This document shows positions 27,233 to 38,731 of a DNA stretch of 64,000 nucleotides, one piece after another. Source of the DNA: Oceanobacillus manasiensis (GTDB lineage Bacteria; Bacillota; Bacilli; Bacillales; Amphibacillaceae); NCBI RefSeq assembly GCF_000724085.1, contig NZ_CCDL010000001.1, positions 434,001 to 498,000 on the forward strand, in the 5' to 3' direction. A model generated the notes under the pieces. The model worked only from the letters and a program-made list of their open reading frames with translations, did not search any database and had not been told where the DNA came from. Each line of letters begins with the position of its first letter. Position 1 is the stretch's first letter. Made by a program: the position numbers and the translations under genes.

Positions 27233-29203
27233 ATGCCAGATGGAAAGAAGAACCCCGTGTTAAGCAGTCATTTATGGATTATTTATTTACTCTCGATCGT
27301 ATTACTTGTCGTAATATGGTATTTCCAATGGGTGCTTGGCCTTATCATGACATTATTACTTGGGGCATCCTTTTTTTACAGTATTCGTACTGAGAAAACA
27401 CTGCAGGATGAAGCGGAACAATATATATCAACATTATCGTATAGAATTAAACGGGTCGGGGAAGAGGCCCTGTTAGAAATGCCGTTTGGTATAATCTTAT
27501 ACAATGAGGACTATACCATTGAATGGGCAAATCCTTATATGAATCAATTTGCAGAAGATAGCCTTGTTGGTGAGTCACTCCAGCAATTATCTGAAGACCT
27601 TATCCCTATGATTAAAGAGAATAAAGAAAATGTATGGTTTCACCTAGAGGGTTATGAGTTTCAGACAACAGTTAAAAAGCAAGAGCGATTGCTTTATCTT
27701 TTTGATCGTACTAAGCAAGCTGAATTACAGCAGTTATATCATGATGATCAAACAGTGTTAGCCTTTATTTTCTTAGATAATTATGAAGAAATAACGCAAA
27801 ACATGGATGACACCAGTAAGAGTCAACTCAACTCCAAGGTAACAGAGGTACTAAATAAATGGTCCACTTCTTATGGCCTTTATTTGAAGCGTACATCCCA
27901 GGAGAGGTTTCTAGCAGTTGGCACAAAAGATATACTAGAAAAGCTTGAAAAGGTGAAATTCGACATTCTAGATGAGGTTCGTGAATTGAACGGAGAGCAA
28001 AATAATCCTGTTACACTAAGCATTGGTGTAGGCCAAGGGGATGTTGATTTACCGACGTTAGGGGAGCTAGCACAATCAAGTCTAGATTTAGCCCTAGGAC
28101 GTGGTGGTGACCAGGTGGCAATTAAGGATGATGCTGGTAAAGTTAGATTCTATGGTGGTAAAACAAATCCAATGGAAAAACGAACAAGAGTTAGGGCTCG
28201 GGTGATATCCCATGCCTTAAAAGAGTTGGTGCGTGCGAGCGACAATGTTATCATCATGGGGCATAAATCACCAGATATGGATTCACTCGGGGCAGCGATC
28301 GGGATATTGAATATTGCTAAATCCAATGATGTAGAAGGATATATTGTGTTTGATCCAGATGATGTGGACACTGGTGTATATCGTCTAGTGGATGCCATTA
28401 AAGAGGAAGAAAATGTTTGGCAGCATTTTATTGAACCAGAAGAAGCAGAGTCCATTACAGGCAGCAGGAGCCTTGTTGTTGTAGTTGATACACATAAACC
28501 ATCGATGGTAGTAAATGAAAGTTTGCTTCACCAAACAGAATATAAAGTTGTCATTGATCATCACCGAAGAGCAGAAGAGTTTATAGATAATCCAACTCTT
28601 GTTTATATGGAACCATATGCTTCTTCCACTGCTGAATTGGTCACAGAACTTTTAGAATACCAGCCAAAAAAATTGAAGCTGAAAATGCTTGAAGCGACTG
28701 CATTACTTGCAGGAATTATTGTGGATACAAAAAGCTTTACTTTACGAACAGGATCAAGAACCTTTGATGCAGCCTCATACTTAAGAGCAAAAGGTGCGGA
28801 TACAGTACTTGTTCAGAAATTCTTGAAAGAAGATCTTGATTTGTATGTTGAACGGAGTAAGCTAATAGAGCGAGCAGAGGTTTATCGCGAGCATATTGCA
28901 ATATCAAAAGCTGATGAAGGCAAGGCTTACGGTCCTGTGTTAATTGCACAAGCTGCTGACACATTATTGACAATGAGTGGAATTAGCGCATCATTTGTCA
29001 TTTCCGAGCGAAAAGATGGTAGAATAGGAATAAGCGCCCGATCGTTGGGTGAAGTAAATGTCCAGGTAATTATGGAAAAAATGAATGGTGGCGGTCATTT
29101 AACGAATGCCGCAACTCAAATAGAGGATACAACTATTGATGATGCAGAGAACCTGCTCAAAGATATTTTACAAGAGTACTATGAGGGGAGAGAAGCTGAA
29201 TGA
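27233..29203 (+). CDS. gdpP: Cyclic-di-AMP phosphodiesterase GdpP
   Basis: The 656-residue protein has two N-terminal transmembrane segments (about 12-55), a PAS-like domain (about 80-150), a degenerate GGDEF domain (170-305), and DHH/DHHA1 catalytic domains: [12 protein letters not shown] near 342, DTHKPS, and the DHH motif in [10 protein letters not shown] near 441, ending with the GGGH motif ([10 protein letters not shown]) near 620. It degrades c-di-AMP at the membrane. It overlaps rplI by 4 nt (ATGA), so coupled translation is expected. Confidence 0.96.
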   Translation: MPDGKKNPVLSSHLWIIYLLSIVLLVVIWYFQWVLGLIMTLLLGASFFYSIRTEKTLQDEAEQYISTLSYRIKRVGEEALLEMPFGIILYNEDYTIEWANPYMNQFAEDSLVGESLQQLSEDLIPMIKENKENVWFHLEGYEFQTTVKKQERLLYLFDRTKQAELQQLYHDDQTVLAFIFLDNYEEITQNMDDTSKSQLNSKVTEVLNKWSTSYGLYLKRTSQERFLAVGTKDILEKLEKVKFDILDEVRELNGEQNNPVTLSIGVGQGDVDLPTLGELAQSSLDLALGRGGDQVAIKDDAGKVRFYGGKTNPMEKRTRVRARVISHALKELVRASDNVIIMGHKSPDMDSLGAAIGILNIAKSNDVEGYIVFDPDDVDTGVYRLVDAIKEEENVWQHFIEPEEAESITGSRSLVVVVDTHKPSMVVNESLLHQTEYKVVIDHHRRAEEFIDNPTLVYMEPYASSTAELVTELLEYQPKKLKLKMLEATALLAGIIVDTKSFTLRTGSRTFDAASYLRAKGADTVLVQKFLKEDLDLYVERSKLIERAEVYREHIAISKADEGKAYGPVLIAQAADTLLTMSGISASFVISERKDGRIGISARSLGEVNVQVIMEKMNGGGHLTNAATQIEDTTIDDAENLLKDILQEYYEGREAE

Positions 29204-29646
29204 AAGTAATTTTATTGCAAGACGTAAAAGGTAAAGGCAAAAAAGGTGATGTGAAAGATGTTTCCGATGGCTATGCACGCAATTACCTACTAAAAAATAA
29301 CTTGGCAGAGGAAGCTACCAATGCTAATATGAAGGCTTTAGAGGCACAAAAGAAAAAGAATGAGCAGCTAGAGCAGCAAGAAAAAGAAGAAGCAATGGAT
29401 TTAAAAGACACATTAGCAGAGCTTACGGTTGAATTAAAAGCCAAGTCTGGTGATAGTGGTAGACTGTTTGGTTCTATTACAAGCAAACAAATTGCAGAAA
29501 CCTTGCATAAAGAGCATGGCTATAAAATAGATAAGCGAAAAATTGAGCTGGATGAGCCGATCCGAGCTCTTGGATATACGACAGTACCGGTTAAACTCCA
29601 CCCAGAGGTTTCCGGTTCTATTAAAGTACATGTAGCAGAAAAATAA
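29200..29646 (+). CDS. rplI: 50S ribosomal protein L9
   Basis: The 148-residue protein begins [30 protein letters not shown], the L9 N-terminal domain, then has the long connecting helix and a C-terminal domain ([12 protein letters not shown]). It starts within the gdpP stop region. A hairpin and dnaB follow. Confidence 0.98.
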   Translation: MKVILLQDVKGKGKKGDVKDVSDGYARNYLLKNNLAEEATNANMKALEAQKKKNEQLEQQEKEEAMDLKDTLAELTVELKAKSGDSGRLFGSITSKQIAETLHKEHGYKIDKRKIELDEPIRALGYTTVPVKLHPEVSGSIKVHVAEK

Positions 29647-29718
29647 ACATTCCTATTGTGTCAGTCTAGTAGACGAGGTGCTTTAGGGAACATGGTATCT
29701 TTTTAACAAATTTTAAGG

Positions 29719-29742
29719 AGGCTCACTTTCAAAGTGAGCCTT
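29719..29742 (+). terminator. Hairpin between rplI and dnaB
   Basis: AGGCTCACTTT and AAAGTGAGCCT form a perfect stem with almost no loop beyond TTTCAAA. It is followed by TCTATC rather than a clear T-run, so it is a weak terminator or processing site 29 bp before dnaB. Confidence 0.6.
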
Positions 29743-29770
29743 CTATCATGAAAGAAAGGAGGCGGGGTTC

Positions 29771-31138
29771 ATGAGCGACACATGGAGTGATCGTAGACCA
29801 CCACATAATATAGAGGCAGAGCAATCCATTATTGGTGCTATATTTTTAGACCCAGAGGCGTTTTCCACAGCTTCAGAGCTGTTGGTGGCAGAGGATTTTT
29901 ACAGGGCTTCACACCAACGCATTTTTGCGGCAATGATGAAGCTTGCTGATAGAGGTGAGCCAATTGACGTCGTAACGGTTACCACGTATTTGCATAATGC
30001 GAAACAGCTTGAGGAAGTCGGAGGTGTTACGTATCTTTCCGAGGTGGCTGAAAGTGTCCCAACCTCCGCGAATATAGCGTACTATTGTAAAATTGTTGAT
30101 GAAAAATCATTGCTGCGCCGGCTGATCCGCTCCGCTACAGACATTGTTACCTCCGGATTTGAACGTGAAGATGAGGTAGAGGATGTATTAAACGAAGCAG
30201 AGAAAACAATTTTAGAAGTATCCGGCCAAAAAAATTCGGGTGCCTTTAAAGCAATTAAAGATGTGTTAATCGATGTCTATGATAATATTGAACAACTACA
30301 TCACCAAAGCGCAGATGTAACGGGGATACCGACAGGATTCCGGGATTTGGATAGAATCACTTCCGGGTTCCAACGAAATGATTTGATTATCGTTGCGGCC
30401 CGCCCTTCCGTTGGTAAAACGGCCTTTGCCTTGAATGTAGCGCAAAATGTGGCCGTTAATACGGATGAAAATGTAGCGATATTCAGTCTGGAGATGGGAG
30501 CAGATCAGCTTGTTCAACGTATGCTCTGTGCGGAAGGGAATATTGATGCACAGCGGATGCGTAATGGACAGTTGGAAGCAGATGACTGGAGTAAGCTAAC
30601 GATGGCAATGGGAAGCCTGTCCAATGCAGGTATTTATATTGATGATACACCTGGTATCCGTGTTGCGGATATCCGCTCCAAATGTCGTAGATTAAAACAA
30701 GAGCATGGACTTGGTATGATTTTAATTGATTATCTTCAGTTAATCCAAGGTAGTGTGAACTCAAAAGAAAACCGACAACAGGAAGTATCAGAAATATCTC
30801 GTTCCTTAAAAGGGCTTGCCCGTGAGCTAAATGTACCGCTAATTGCGTTATCCCAGCTGTCACGTGGTGTGGAATCCAGACAGGATAAACGCCCAATGAT
30901 GTCCGACCTTCGTGAATCGGGTAGTATTGAGCAGGATGCCGATATCGTTGGCTTCCTTTATCGTGATGACTACTACGATACAGAATCAGAGAAACAAAAC
31001 ATTATTGAAATTATTATTTCCAAACAACGTAACGGTCCAGTAGGTAACGTAGAGTTGGCATTTGTGAAAGAATATAACAAATTTGTGGACTTAGATCACC
31101 GCTACTCAGAGAGTGACATCCCCCCGGTCCCGGTGTAA
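29771..31138 (+). CDS. dnaB: Replicative DNA helicase (DnaB; named DnaC in B. subtilis)
   Basis: The 455-residue protein has the N-terminal primase-interacting domain (EAEQSIIGAIFLDPEAF) and the RecA-like core with Walker A ARPSVGKTAFA near 210-220, the MILIDYLQLI Walker B, and R-finger region GSIEQDADIVGFLYRDDYY. It unwinds DNA ahead of the fork as a hexamer. AAAGGAGGCGG precedes the ATG. A terminator follows and separates it from purA. Confidence 0.98.
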   Translation: MSDTWSDRRPPHNIEAEQSIIGAIFLDPEAFSTASELLVAEDFYRASHQRIFAAMMKLADRGEPIDVVTVTTYLHNAKQLEEVGGVTYLSEVAESVPTSANIAYYCKIVDEKSLLRRLIRSATDIVTSGFEREDEVEDVLNEAEKTILEVSGQKNSGAFKAIKDVLIDVYDNIEQLHHQSADVTGIPTGFRDLDRITSGFQRNDLIIVAARPSVGKTAFALNVAQNVAVNTDENVAIFSLEMGADQLVQRMLCAEGNIDAQRMRNGQLEADDWSKLTMAMGSLSNAGIYIDDTPGIRVADIRSKCRRLKQEHGLGMILIDYLQLIQGSVNSKENRQQEVSEISRSLKGLARELNVPLIALSQLSRGVESRQDKRPMMSDLRESGSIEQDADIVGFLYRDDYYDTESEKQNIIEIIISKQRNGPVGNVELAFVKEYNKFVDLDHRYSESDIPPVPV

Positions 31139-31150
31139 TATAAATTAATT

Positions 31151-31182
31151 AGCAGTCTTTCCCTAGGAGAGACTGCTTTTTT
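31151..31182 (+). terminator. Terminator after dnaB
   Basis: AGCAGTCT (31151-31158) and AGACTGCT (31170-31177) form a stem followed by TTTTTT. It closes the gdpP-rplI-dnaB run. A further small hairpin (CAGGAAA/TTTCCTG, 31254-31275) lies in the 338-bp gap before purA. Confidence 0.88.
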
Positions 31183-31348
31183 ACAATTTAGGACAGTATA
31201 TAAAGTAAGAAGGTTCTAGGTGGTGGAAGTATATCCCGATTTAACAGCTGCCCCAGGAAAATGGAGTATTTCCTGTAGCGCAATTAGCAATTTTCCAATC
31301 AGTAACCTTTAAGCAGTGGGAATAAACCAAACAAAAGGGAGACTCCGT

Positions 31349-31392
31349 TATTACGAACGTTGAAATTTATTTATATAACATTGTTCGTATTT
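31349..31392. promoter_or_regulatory. PurR operator (inverted PurBoxes) upstream of purA
   Basis: TATTACGAACGTT at 31349-31361 and, inverted, ATTGTTCGTATTT at 31380-31392 both carry the core CGAAC/GTTCG. Using 14-bp boxes, the gap is 16 nt, as known for PurR control regions of Bacillus pur genes. Each box has one to three mismatches to AWWWCCGAACWWT. Confidence 0.65.
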
Positions 31393-31396
31393 CGGA

Positions 31397-31425
31397 TTGA
31401 CTGACATAAGAAATATTGGTAAACT
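31397..31425 (+). promoter_or_regulatory. purA promoter
   Basis: TTGACT at 31397-31402 and TAAACT at 31420-31425 are 17 bp apart and lie immediately downstream of the PurBox pair, 52 bp before the purA start. Confidence 0.6.
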
Positions 31426-31458
31426 TACTATGGTAATTAAAGAAAACATATAATATAA

Positions 31459-32763
<1,305 letters not shown>

Positions 32764-32784
32764 GTAGTAATTAAAATATATAGT

Positions 32785-32840
32785 CAGCCATAAAGGGAAT
32801 GATTGCCTATAAGAGGCCCTCCCTTTGTGGCTGTCTTTTT
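32785..32840 (+). terminator. Terminator after purA
   Basis: AGCCATAAAGGGA and TCCCTTTGTGGCT (one mismatch-type G-U pair) flank a 22-nt loop and are followed by TCTTTTTG. It ends the purA transcript and lies about 200 bp before walR. Confidence 0.82.
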
Positions 32841-33036
32841 GTATTTCAAAATGTATTCCTTCCTTTTAAGGGAGTAAAAGGCAGGTAAAGACATTTACCC
32901 GAAAATACGATAGAATAGAAGTAGTGTTATAAAATGAGGATGAATATGTCTTAAACAGTAAAAGTGGATATGTTGCTTTTTACTAAGGATGATAAATCCT
33001 CTTGCAAGTATGCGAATAAAAAAGGATGTGGCAAAG

Positions 33037-33741
33037 ATGAGTCAAAAGATTTTAGTAGTTGATGATGAACAGCCAATTGCAGATATATTAAAATTCAACC
33101 TTGAAAAAGAAGGCTATGATGTGGTACTTGCTCATGATGGCGATGAAGCTATCCAAGTAGCAGAAGCAGAAAAGCCTGATTTAATATTATTGGATATAAT
33201 GCTTCCAAATAAAGATGGTAATGAAGTATGCCGAGAAATCCGAAAGACACAAATGATGCCGATTATTATGCTAACAGCAAAAGACGCGGAAATTGATAAG
33301 GTCCTGGGATTGGAGCTTGGTGCAGATGACTATGTTACCAAGCCGTTCAGTAACCGTGAAGTGATTGCCCGGGTTAAAGCGAACCTACGCAGACAACATG
33401 CTGCACCAGACGATACAGTAAAAGCAACAAAGGATATTGTGATCGGTAGCCTTGTTATACACCCAGATGCCTATGTTGTTTCAAGAGATGGAGAGCAGAT
33501 AGAGCTGACACACAGGGAATTCGAGTTGCTCCATTACCTGGCTCGCCATATTGGGCAAGTAATGACAAGAGAGCATTTACTGGAAACCGTGTGGGGATAT
33601 GACTATTTTGGTGATGTCCGAACGGTGGATGTTACCGTACGTCGTCTTCGTGAAAAGATTGAAGAAAACCCGAGCAATCCCGTATGGATTGTAACCCGAA
33701 GAGGTGTTGGATATTATCTACGTAACCCTGAGCAGGAGTAA
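33037..33741 (+). CDS. walR: Essential response regulator WalR (YycF)
   Basis: The 234-residue OmpR/PhoB-type regulator has a receiver domain with phospho-acceptor Asp53 in [13 protein letters not shown] and switch Lys in VTKPF, and a winged helix with the recognition region [14 protein letters not shown]. With WalK it controls cell-wall hydrolase genes. I chose the ATG at 33037, which gives the family length; an ATG at 32989 would add 16 residues without support. It is first of the walRKHIJ operon. Confidence 0.97.
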   Translation: MSQKILVVDDEQPIADILKFNLEKEGYDVVLAHDGDEAIQVAEAEKPDLILLDIMLPNKDGNEVCREIRKTQMMPIIMLTAKDAEIDKVLGLELGADDYVTKPFSNREVIARVKANLRRQHAAPDDTVKATKDIVIGSLVIHPDAYVVSRDGEQIELTHREFELLHYLARHIGQVMTREHLLETVWGYDYFGDVRTVDVTVRRLREKIEENPSNPVWIVTRRGVGYYLRNPEQE

Positions 33742-33747
33742 TGTAGA

Positions 33748-35580
33748 ATGAATAAAGTTGGTTTCTTTCGTTCGATACAGTTAAAGTTTATTATTATATA
33801 TATTCTGCTATTATTAGTAGCTATTCAGGTTATTGGTTCTTTCTTTACCACAGAACTTGAATCCCAGTTGGTAGAAACCTATCAAACCTCTGTTGATGAT
33901 CGTTTAAGACTACTCTCACACAATTTAGAACAAGCTTTGAGCAGGGAACTCACAGGAGCCGAAGATGAAGTAACCCCTGAGGAAGAAGTGAGAGGTATTG
34001 TAGCTGAAGTAGGTTCAGAGGATGGCATGGAGCTACAGATTATAGACAATCAAAGCAGAATTATAGCAACGAACGATTATCAGAGTCAAAGTGATGTTGG
34101 GAAGAAAATATCCAATGAACTTGTGCAAGGCGTTCTCCAAGGAGGAGAGACTGAGAAAAAAGTAGTTCAGTACAATAGAGAACAGATATACGTGATTGTT
34201 CAGCCTCTCTATAAAGAGGGAGAGGATGATGTAACGGTTGGAGTGCTCTATGCGGAAGCCAACATACAGATGGTTTATGAACAGCTGGATAATATTAATC
34301 AGATCTTTCTAAAAGGGTCCATACTCGCCATTGCGGTATCAGCCTTTATTGGTATATTAGTAGCCCGAACGATCACGAAACCAATAATGGAAATGCGTCG
34401 TCAGGCACAGTTAATGGCAAGAGGAGACTTTACTCAAAAGGTAAATGTTTATGGAAGAGATGAAATAGGCCATCTTGCTGACACATTTAATGACCTGAAC
34501 AGTCGGCTTAAACACTCCTATGCGACGATTGAAGAGGAGAGAAGAAAGCTTAGCTCTGTACTCTCTAATATGTCAGACGGTGTAATCGCAACAGACAACA
34601 CAGGTGCCGTTACCTTGATGAATGAAGCGGCGGGCAGGTTAATCGGCCATGATCCAGATGATATTATCGGAGAATTATTAATCGATGTTTTACAACTCGA
34701 GGATAAAATAGTCGATATAACAGAACTACAGGATAGCGGCTCCATGATTATTGATTTTAGTAATGAAGAAGAAGAGTTTTTAGTAAGGTCAAATTTTTCC
34801 ACTGTTGTGGATGATGAAGAAGAGATAACTGGGTTTATTACTGTAATTAGTGATGTAACTGAACAAGAAAAGGTCGAACAGGAACGAAGAGAGTTTGTTT
34901 CTAACGTATCGCATGAGTTGAGGACCCCATTGACAACGATGCGAAGCTATATAGAAGCATTAAATGATGGCGCGTGGAAAGATAAAGAGATAGCACCTAG
35001 GTTCCTGGAAGTTGCACAAAATGAGACAGACCGCATGATAAGAATGGTTAATGATTTATTGCAGCTATCTAAGATGGATGCAAAGGAGTATCCACTTCAA
35101 AAAGAGCGGACAGAGTTTGTTAGCTATTTCCATCAAATAATTGACCGTTTTGAGATGAATATTCCGGAGCATATTACGTTAAAACGGGATCTGCCGCGAG
35201 GGAAATATCTAGTTTGGCTTGATAAAGATAAGATGACCCAAGTACTTGATAATATTATCTCTAATGCTATTAAGTATTCTCCAGAAGGTGGAACCATTCA
35301 GTTGAAGGTAGAAAACAACCGGCATCACTTGCTGGTGAGCATTCAAGACCAAGGAATGGGAATTGCCTATGATAAGCTGGAAAGGATTTTTGAACGTTTC
35401 TACAGAGCTGACAAGGCCCGTACAAGAAAGCTTGGTGGTACAGGACTAGGTTTAGCGATAGCCAAGGAACTCGTCGAAGTACACCACGGAAAAATCTGGG
35501 CGAAAAGTGTGGAAGGAAAGGGCACAACGATATTCTTCACACTGCCACTTATGAATAAGATGTGGAGGGGCGAGCGATGA
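33748..35580 (+). CDS. walK: Essential sensor histidine kinase WalK (YycG)
   Basis: The 610-residue membrane kinase has an N-terminal transmembrane segment (about 10-30), an extracellular PAS-like loop, a second segment near 190, a HAMP domain (ARTITKPIMEMRRQAQLMARGDF), a PAS domain, the phospho-acceptor His389 in VSHELRTPL, and a HATPase with NAIKYSPEGG and GGTGLGLAIAKELVEVHHG. It senses cell-wall state and phosphorylates WalR. The stop overlaps walH (ATGA). Confidence 0.97.
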   Translation: MNKVGFFRSIQLKFIIIYILLLLVAIQVIGSFFTTELESQLVETYQTSVDDRLRLLSHNLEQALSRELTGAEDEVTPEEEVRGIVAEVGSEDGMELQIIDNQSRIIATNDYQSQSDVGKKISNELVQGVLQGGETEKKVVQYNREQIYVIVQPLYKEGEDDVTVGVLYAEANIQMVYEQLDNINQIFLKGSILAIAVSAFIGILVARTITKPIMEMRRQAQLMARGDFTQKVNVYGRDEIGHLADTFNDLNSRLKHSYATIEEERRKLSSVLSNMSDGVIATDNTGAVTLMNEAAGRLIGHDPDDIIGELLIDVLQLEDKIVDITELQDSGSMIIDFSNEEEEFLVRSNFSTVVDDEEEITGFITVISDVTEQEKVEQERREFVSNVSHELRTPLTTMRSYIEALNDGAWKDKEIAPRFLEVAQNETDRMIRMVNDLLQLSKMDAKEYPLQKERTEFVSYFHQIIDRFEMNIPEHITLKRDLPRGKYLVWLDKDKMTQVLDNIISNAIKYSPEGGTIQLKVENNRHHLLVSIQDQGMGIAYDKLERIFERFYRADKARTRKLGGTGLGLAIAKELVEVHHGKIWAKSVEGKGTTIFFTLPLMNKMWRGER

Positions 35581-36875
35581 GACTGGAAACAACCAAATCA
35601 TTTTTATTAATTGTCCTAATTGGTGTGAGTTTACTACTCAGCTTCGGCCTATGGACATATCAACCCTCTGAAAGTGAGTCATTGGGTGGCGAGGATGTAT
35701 ACTCACAAGGTGATCTCGGTGGCACAGAGGAATCTGTCCGCTCGATTATTGAGCCGACCTCTATCTTGTTTCATGCAGAAGAAGACACACATTATGGCTT
35801 TCCCTCTCCTCAGGAAGAGCGTGAGTTTTATGAAGAGCTTCAGACATGGACAATGAGCAATTTTCGAGAACATCAAATTATAAACGAGTCGAATTTTGAC
35901 ATGGAGATGCGTTTTCCTGACGCTTTACCAATGACACTTGCAAACAACTTATTTAGTCTTGATGAAGTGGCAGAGAATTTACCAAACTGGTCATTTGAAA
36001 AGATTGTATTAAATTATAAAGAAAATAATCGGTTACTAGAGGTTACCTTTATTTCTGTAGACGGGCAACACCGAGCGACGGCCACCATAAATGATGCAAG
36101 TAGTTTCGAATTGTTCCAATCAAAGCTTGTAGGAAAAGAGGGTTTAATTCAATACGTACATTTTTCTGAAGGAGCAGAAGAAATTTATTTGCCCAGCCAA
36201 GTGGAAAATGTAGAAAACTATACCCTTTCCACTAGGGACCTTAATGTACAAATGCTCGTTAACTCTCTATTTCGGGATCCAAGGATCGTGAGTCGGTCTC
36301 TTAATCCGCTTAATGAACCCTCTTATACGGATGCTATCCGTGAGTTAAAAGTGATAAAGAATGGCCGGGTCATGAGTTTTATTAACCCCCAATCTAGTGA
36401 TGGGCTCCCATCGCAGAAACAAGAGCTACTTGAATATAGTATGGATAGCATTTCCGATCATGGTGGTTGGACAAATGATTACAAGCTTCTTTCCATTGAT
36501 AGACGATCAGAAAGAGTTCGTTATCAAATGTACTATAAGGACTATCCAGTTTTTGATAAAGGGTTAACAGCAATCGAACAAAAATTTGGCAGTGGGACCC
36601 TTTTAGAATATAAGCGTCCCTTGTTCAAGGTGACTTCCGAAATAACACCAGAGCCCACTAACCTTGATTCTGGAGAGGCCATTATAGCTTATTTAAGGGA
36701 ACGTGGTGAAAAGGATATTTCCTTAGAAAATGTTGAAAATATTCGTATCGGTTACGAACTCGCCTATATTGATAATGCTGACTATCTTAGTCTCAGAGCA
36801 AAATGGTACATGAACTATAATGGTTCTTGGCAACCAGTAAAGGAGGAGAACAAGGATGCAATGGAGTCAAATTAA
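35577..36875 (+). CDS. walH: WalK regulator WalH (YycH)
   Basis: The 432-residue protein has one N-terminal transmembrane segment (FLLIVLIGVSLLLSFGLW) and a long extracellular part with the SILFHAEEDTHYGFPSPQE start typical of YycH. Family knowledge: with WalI it controls WalK activity. It overlaps walK by 4 nt and walI by 20 nt. The ATG at 35577 follows GGAGGGG; an upstream frame start at 35562 is within walK. Confidence 0.93.
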   Translation: MRLETTKSFLLIVLIGVSLLLSFGLWTYQPSESESLGGEDVYSQGDLGGTEESVRSIIEPTSILFHAEEDTHYGFPSPQEEREFYEELQTWTMSNFREHQIINESNFDMEMRFPDALPMTLANNLFSLDEVAENLPNWSFEKIVLNYKENNRLLEVTFISVDGQHRATATINDASSFELFQSKLVGKEGLIQYVHFSEGAEEIYLPSQVENVENYTLSTRDLNVQMLVNSLFRDPRIVSRSLNPLNEPSYTDAIRELKVIKNGRVMSFINPQSSDGLPSQKQELLEYSMDSISDHGGWTNDYKLLSIDRRSERVRYQMYYKDYPVFDKGLTAIEQKFGSGTLLEYKRPLFKVTSEITPEPTNLDSGEAIIAYLRERGEKDISLENVENIRIGYELAYIDNADYLSLRAKWYMNYNGSWQPVKEENKDAMESN

Positions 36876-37788
36876 AACCCTGTTTATCCTCTGTTTCCTC
36901 ATTTTAGATATATATTTACTCGTACAGTTTATAGATAAGCAGGACAGGGCTGATCAATATTCAGGGGATGAGAATCTTACCCTTCAAGAAGAGTTAAAAA
37001 GGGAGGGAATTACGCTCGGAGATATTAAAGTAGGGGTCGAAAAAGAATCTCCTATCACGGTTTCCCCAATAGAATTCACAGAAGAGCAAAAGGAAACAAT
37101 TGATGAGCTTGATAATCAAGAAACTGTAATAAATACAGACAACTTAATTATCTCTCACTTCGATGATCCTATCCCGATTTCAGAGGAGGCAGATGGAGCG
37201 GAAATCTCTCAAGCAATTAACGACTATGTTTACCGTGCAGAAAATTACAAGTTTTGGGAATGGGACAAGGAGTTAAATGTTATCCTTTTCTTTCAAGAAA
37301 AAGAAGGTGACCCGATATACTACAACCAATATGGATTATTGCTTGTCTTTTTGAATGAAGATAATGAGATAGAATATTATACTCAATCCATTCTTGGTGA
37401 TACCGATGCCTCGCATGAAGACAATTTACGGACATTAATTAAGCCAATGCAGGCCATTGGAACGTTGTATGAAGATAATTCCTTGTTTTTTGAAGACCAT
37501 GTAGATGATGTAGAATTCGGTTATCATACTTGGATTCCTCCTACTGGTGGAAAACAAGTTTTTGCTCCTACCTATAAAGTGTCTGTAAATGAAGAACGAG
37601 ATTACTTTATAAACGCCATTGAAGGGCAATTGTTTACCGATCCTGAAGAAAATTTCACCCGGGATATGATCATGGAAAATTTTATGGATGTGCAGGTTAT
37701 CCCAAATGATCTTGATTGGAAAGATGACATGATTAACAAACTTAGGAAATTGACACAAGCAGAAACAAATCGGAGTGAACTACCATGA
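36856..37788 (+). CDS. walI: WalK regulator WalI (YycI)
   Basis: The 310-residue protein has an N-terminal transmembrane segment ([19 protein letters not shown]) and an extracellular YycI domain with EYYTQSILG and the repeated helical pattern. It forms a complex with WalH and WalK. AAGGAGGAG precedes the ATG inside the end of walH. It overlaps walJ by 4 nt. Confidence 0.93.
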   Translation: MQWSQIKTLFILCFLILDIYLLVQFIDKQDRADQYSGDENLTLQEELKREGITLGDIKVGVEKESPITVSPIEFTEEQKETIDELDNQETVINTDNLIISHFDDPIPISEEADGAEISQAINDYVYRAENYKFWEWDKELNVILFFQEKEGDPIYYNQYGLLLVFLNEDNEIEYYTQSILGDTDASHEDNLRTLIKPMQAIGTLYEDNSLFFEDHVDDVEFGYHTWIPPTGGKQVFAPTYKVSVNEERDYFINAIEGQLFTDPEENFTRDMIMENFMDVQVIPNDLDWKDDMINKLRKLTQAETNRSELP

Positions 37789-38570
37789 CGTTACGTTTTA
37801 GTGTGCTTGCATCAGGAAGCACAGGAAATGCGTTTTATATAGAATCAGAAAAGGAAAGATTGCTTGTAGATGCGGGGTTAAGTGGGAAACAGATGGACAA
37901 CCTGTTTAGCCAAATTAACATCGACCCTGAAACTCTTACAGGCATTCTTGTTACACATGAGCATAGTGACCATATTAAAGGGCTAGGTATTATGGCTAGA
38001 AAGTACAACTTGCCGATTTTTGCGAATGAAAAAACATGGAAAGCCATGGAGCACAGTATTGGCAAAATTGGGGTAGATCAAAAATTTCATTTTAATATGG
38101 AGCAAGTGAAACAATTTCAAGATCTGGACATCGAATCCTTTGGGGTATCACATGATGCTGCAGAGCCGATGTTTTACACATTCCACCATGAAGGAAAAAA
38201 GGTAGCACTTGTTACAGATCTTGGCTATGTATCGGAACGAATAAAGAAGACAGTCGAGGATGCAGATGCCTACATCTTTGAAGCGAATCATGATGTGAGC
38301 ATGCTGCGTATGGGAAGATACCCATGGAATGTCAAAAGAAGAATACTAGGTGACTCAGGCCATGTATCCAATGAGGATTGTGGTCTGGCGCTTACTGATA
38401 TTATTAGTAATCGGACAAAGCGGATTTACTTGGCACACCTTAGCTTGGATAATAATATGAAGGATCTTGCGCGCATGTCCGTAGACAGCGTCTTGCAGGA
38501 AAGAGGTATTACCCTTGATTTGCGTGATACTGATCCGAAATCACCAACATCGTTATACGAAGTTGTGTAG
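37785..38570 (+). CDS. walJ: Metallo-beta-lactamase-fold nuclease WalJ (YycJ)
   Basis: The 261-residue protein has the MBL signature [10 protein letters not shown] near residue 57, a later [15 protein letters not shown] and [10 protein letters not shown], so all metal ligands seem present. Family knowledge: 5'-exonuclease activity linked to mismatch repair and cell division timing. It ends the walRKHIJ operon; a 17-bp perfect hairpin follows. Confidence 0.94.
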   Translation: MTLRFSVLASGSTGNAFYIESEKERLLVDAGLSGKQMDNLFSQINIDPETLTGILVTHEHSDHIKGLGIMARKYNLPIFANEKTWKAMEHSIGKIGVDQKFHFNMEQVKQFQDLDIESFGVSHDAAEPMFYTFHHEGKKVALVTDLGYVSERIKKTVEDADAYIFEANHDVSMLRMGRYPWNVKRRILGDSGHVSNEDCGLALTDIISNRTKRIYLAHLSLDNNMKDLARMSVDSVLQERGITLDLRDTDPKSPTSLYEVV

Positions 38571-38635
38571 TATGAAGCTATAGGCATTGACATTAGCTGT
38601 ACGTTAGTTTAACAAGTAAGGTATTTACGCATCCC

Positions 38636-38673
38636 TACAAATAGAATAAACATTTTTGTTTATTCTATTTGTA
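38636..38673. terminator. Bidirectional-type hairpin after walJ
   Basis: The arm 38636-38652 (TACAAATAGAATAAACA) is perfectly complementary to 38657-38673 around a TTTT loop. The U-rich side lies inside the stem. It ends the wal operon 58 bp before htrA. Confidence 0.65.
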
Positions 38674-38731
38674 ATGAAGGAATACTATACTAGAGTGTTT
38701 AGACCTATTTAGGATAGAAGGGGATAAAGCT

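Noticed and set aside
32895-32910. Second Noc-box-like sequence near walR
   Set aside because: It needs three or more mismatches and lacks the CCCGGG centre.
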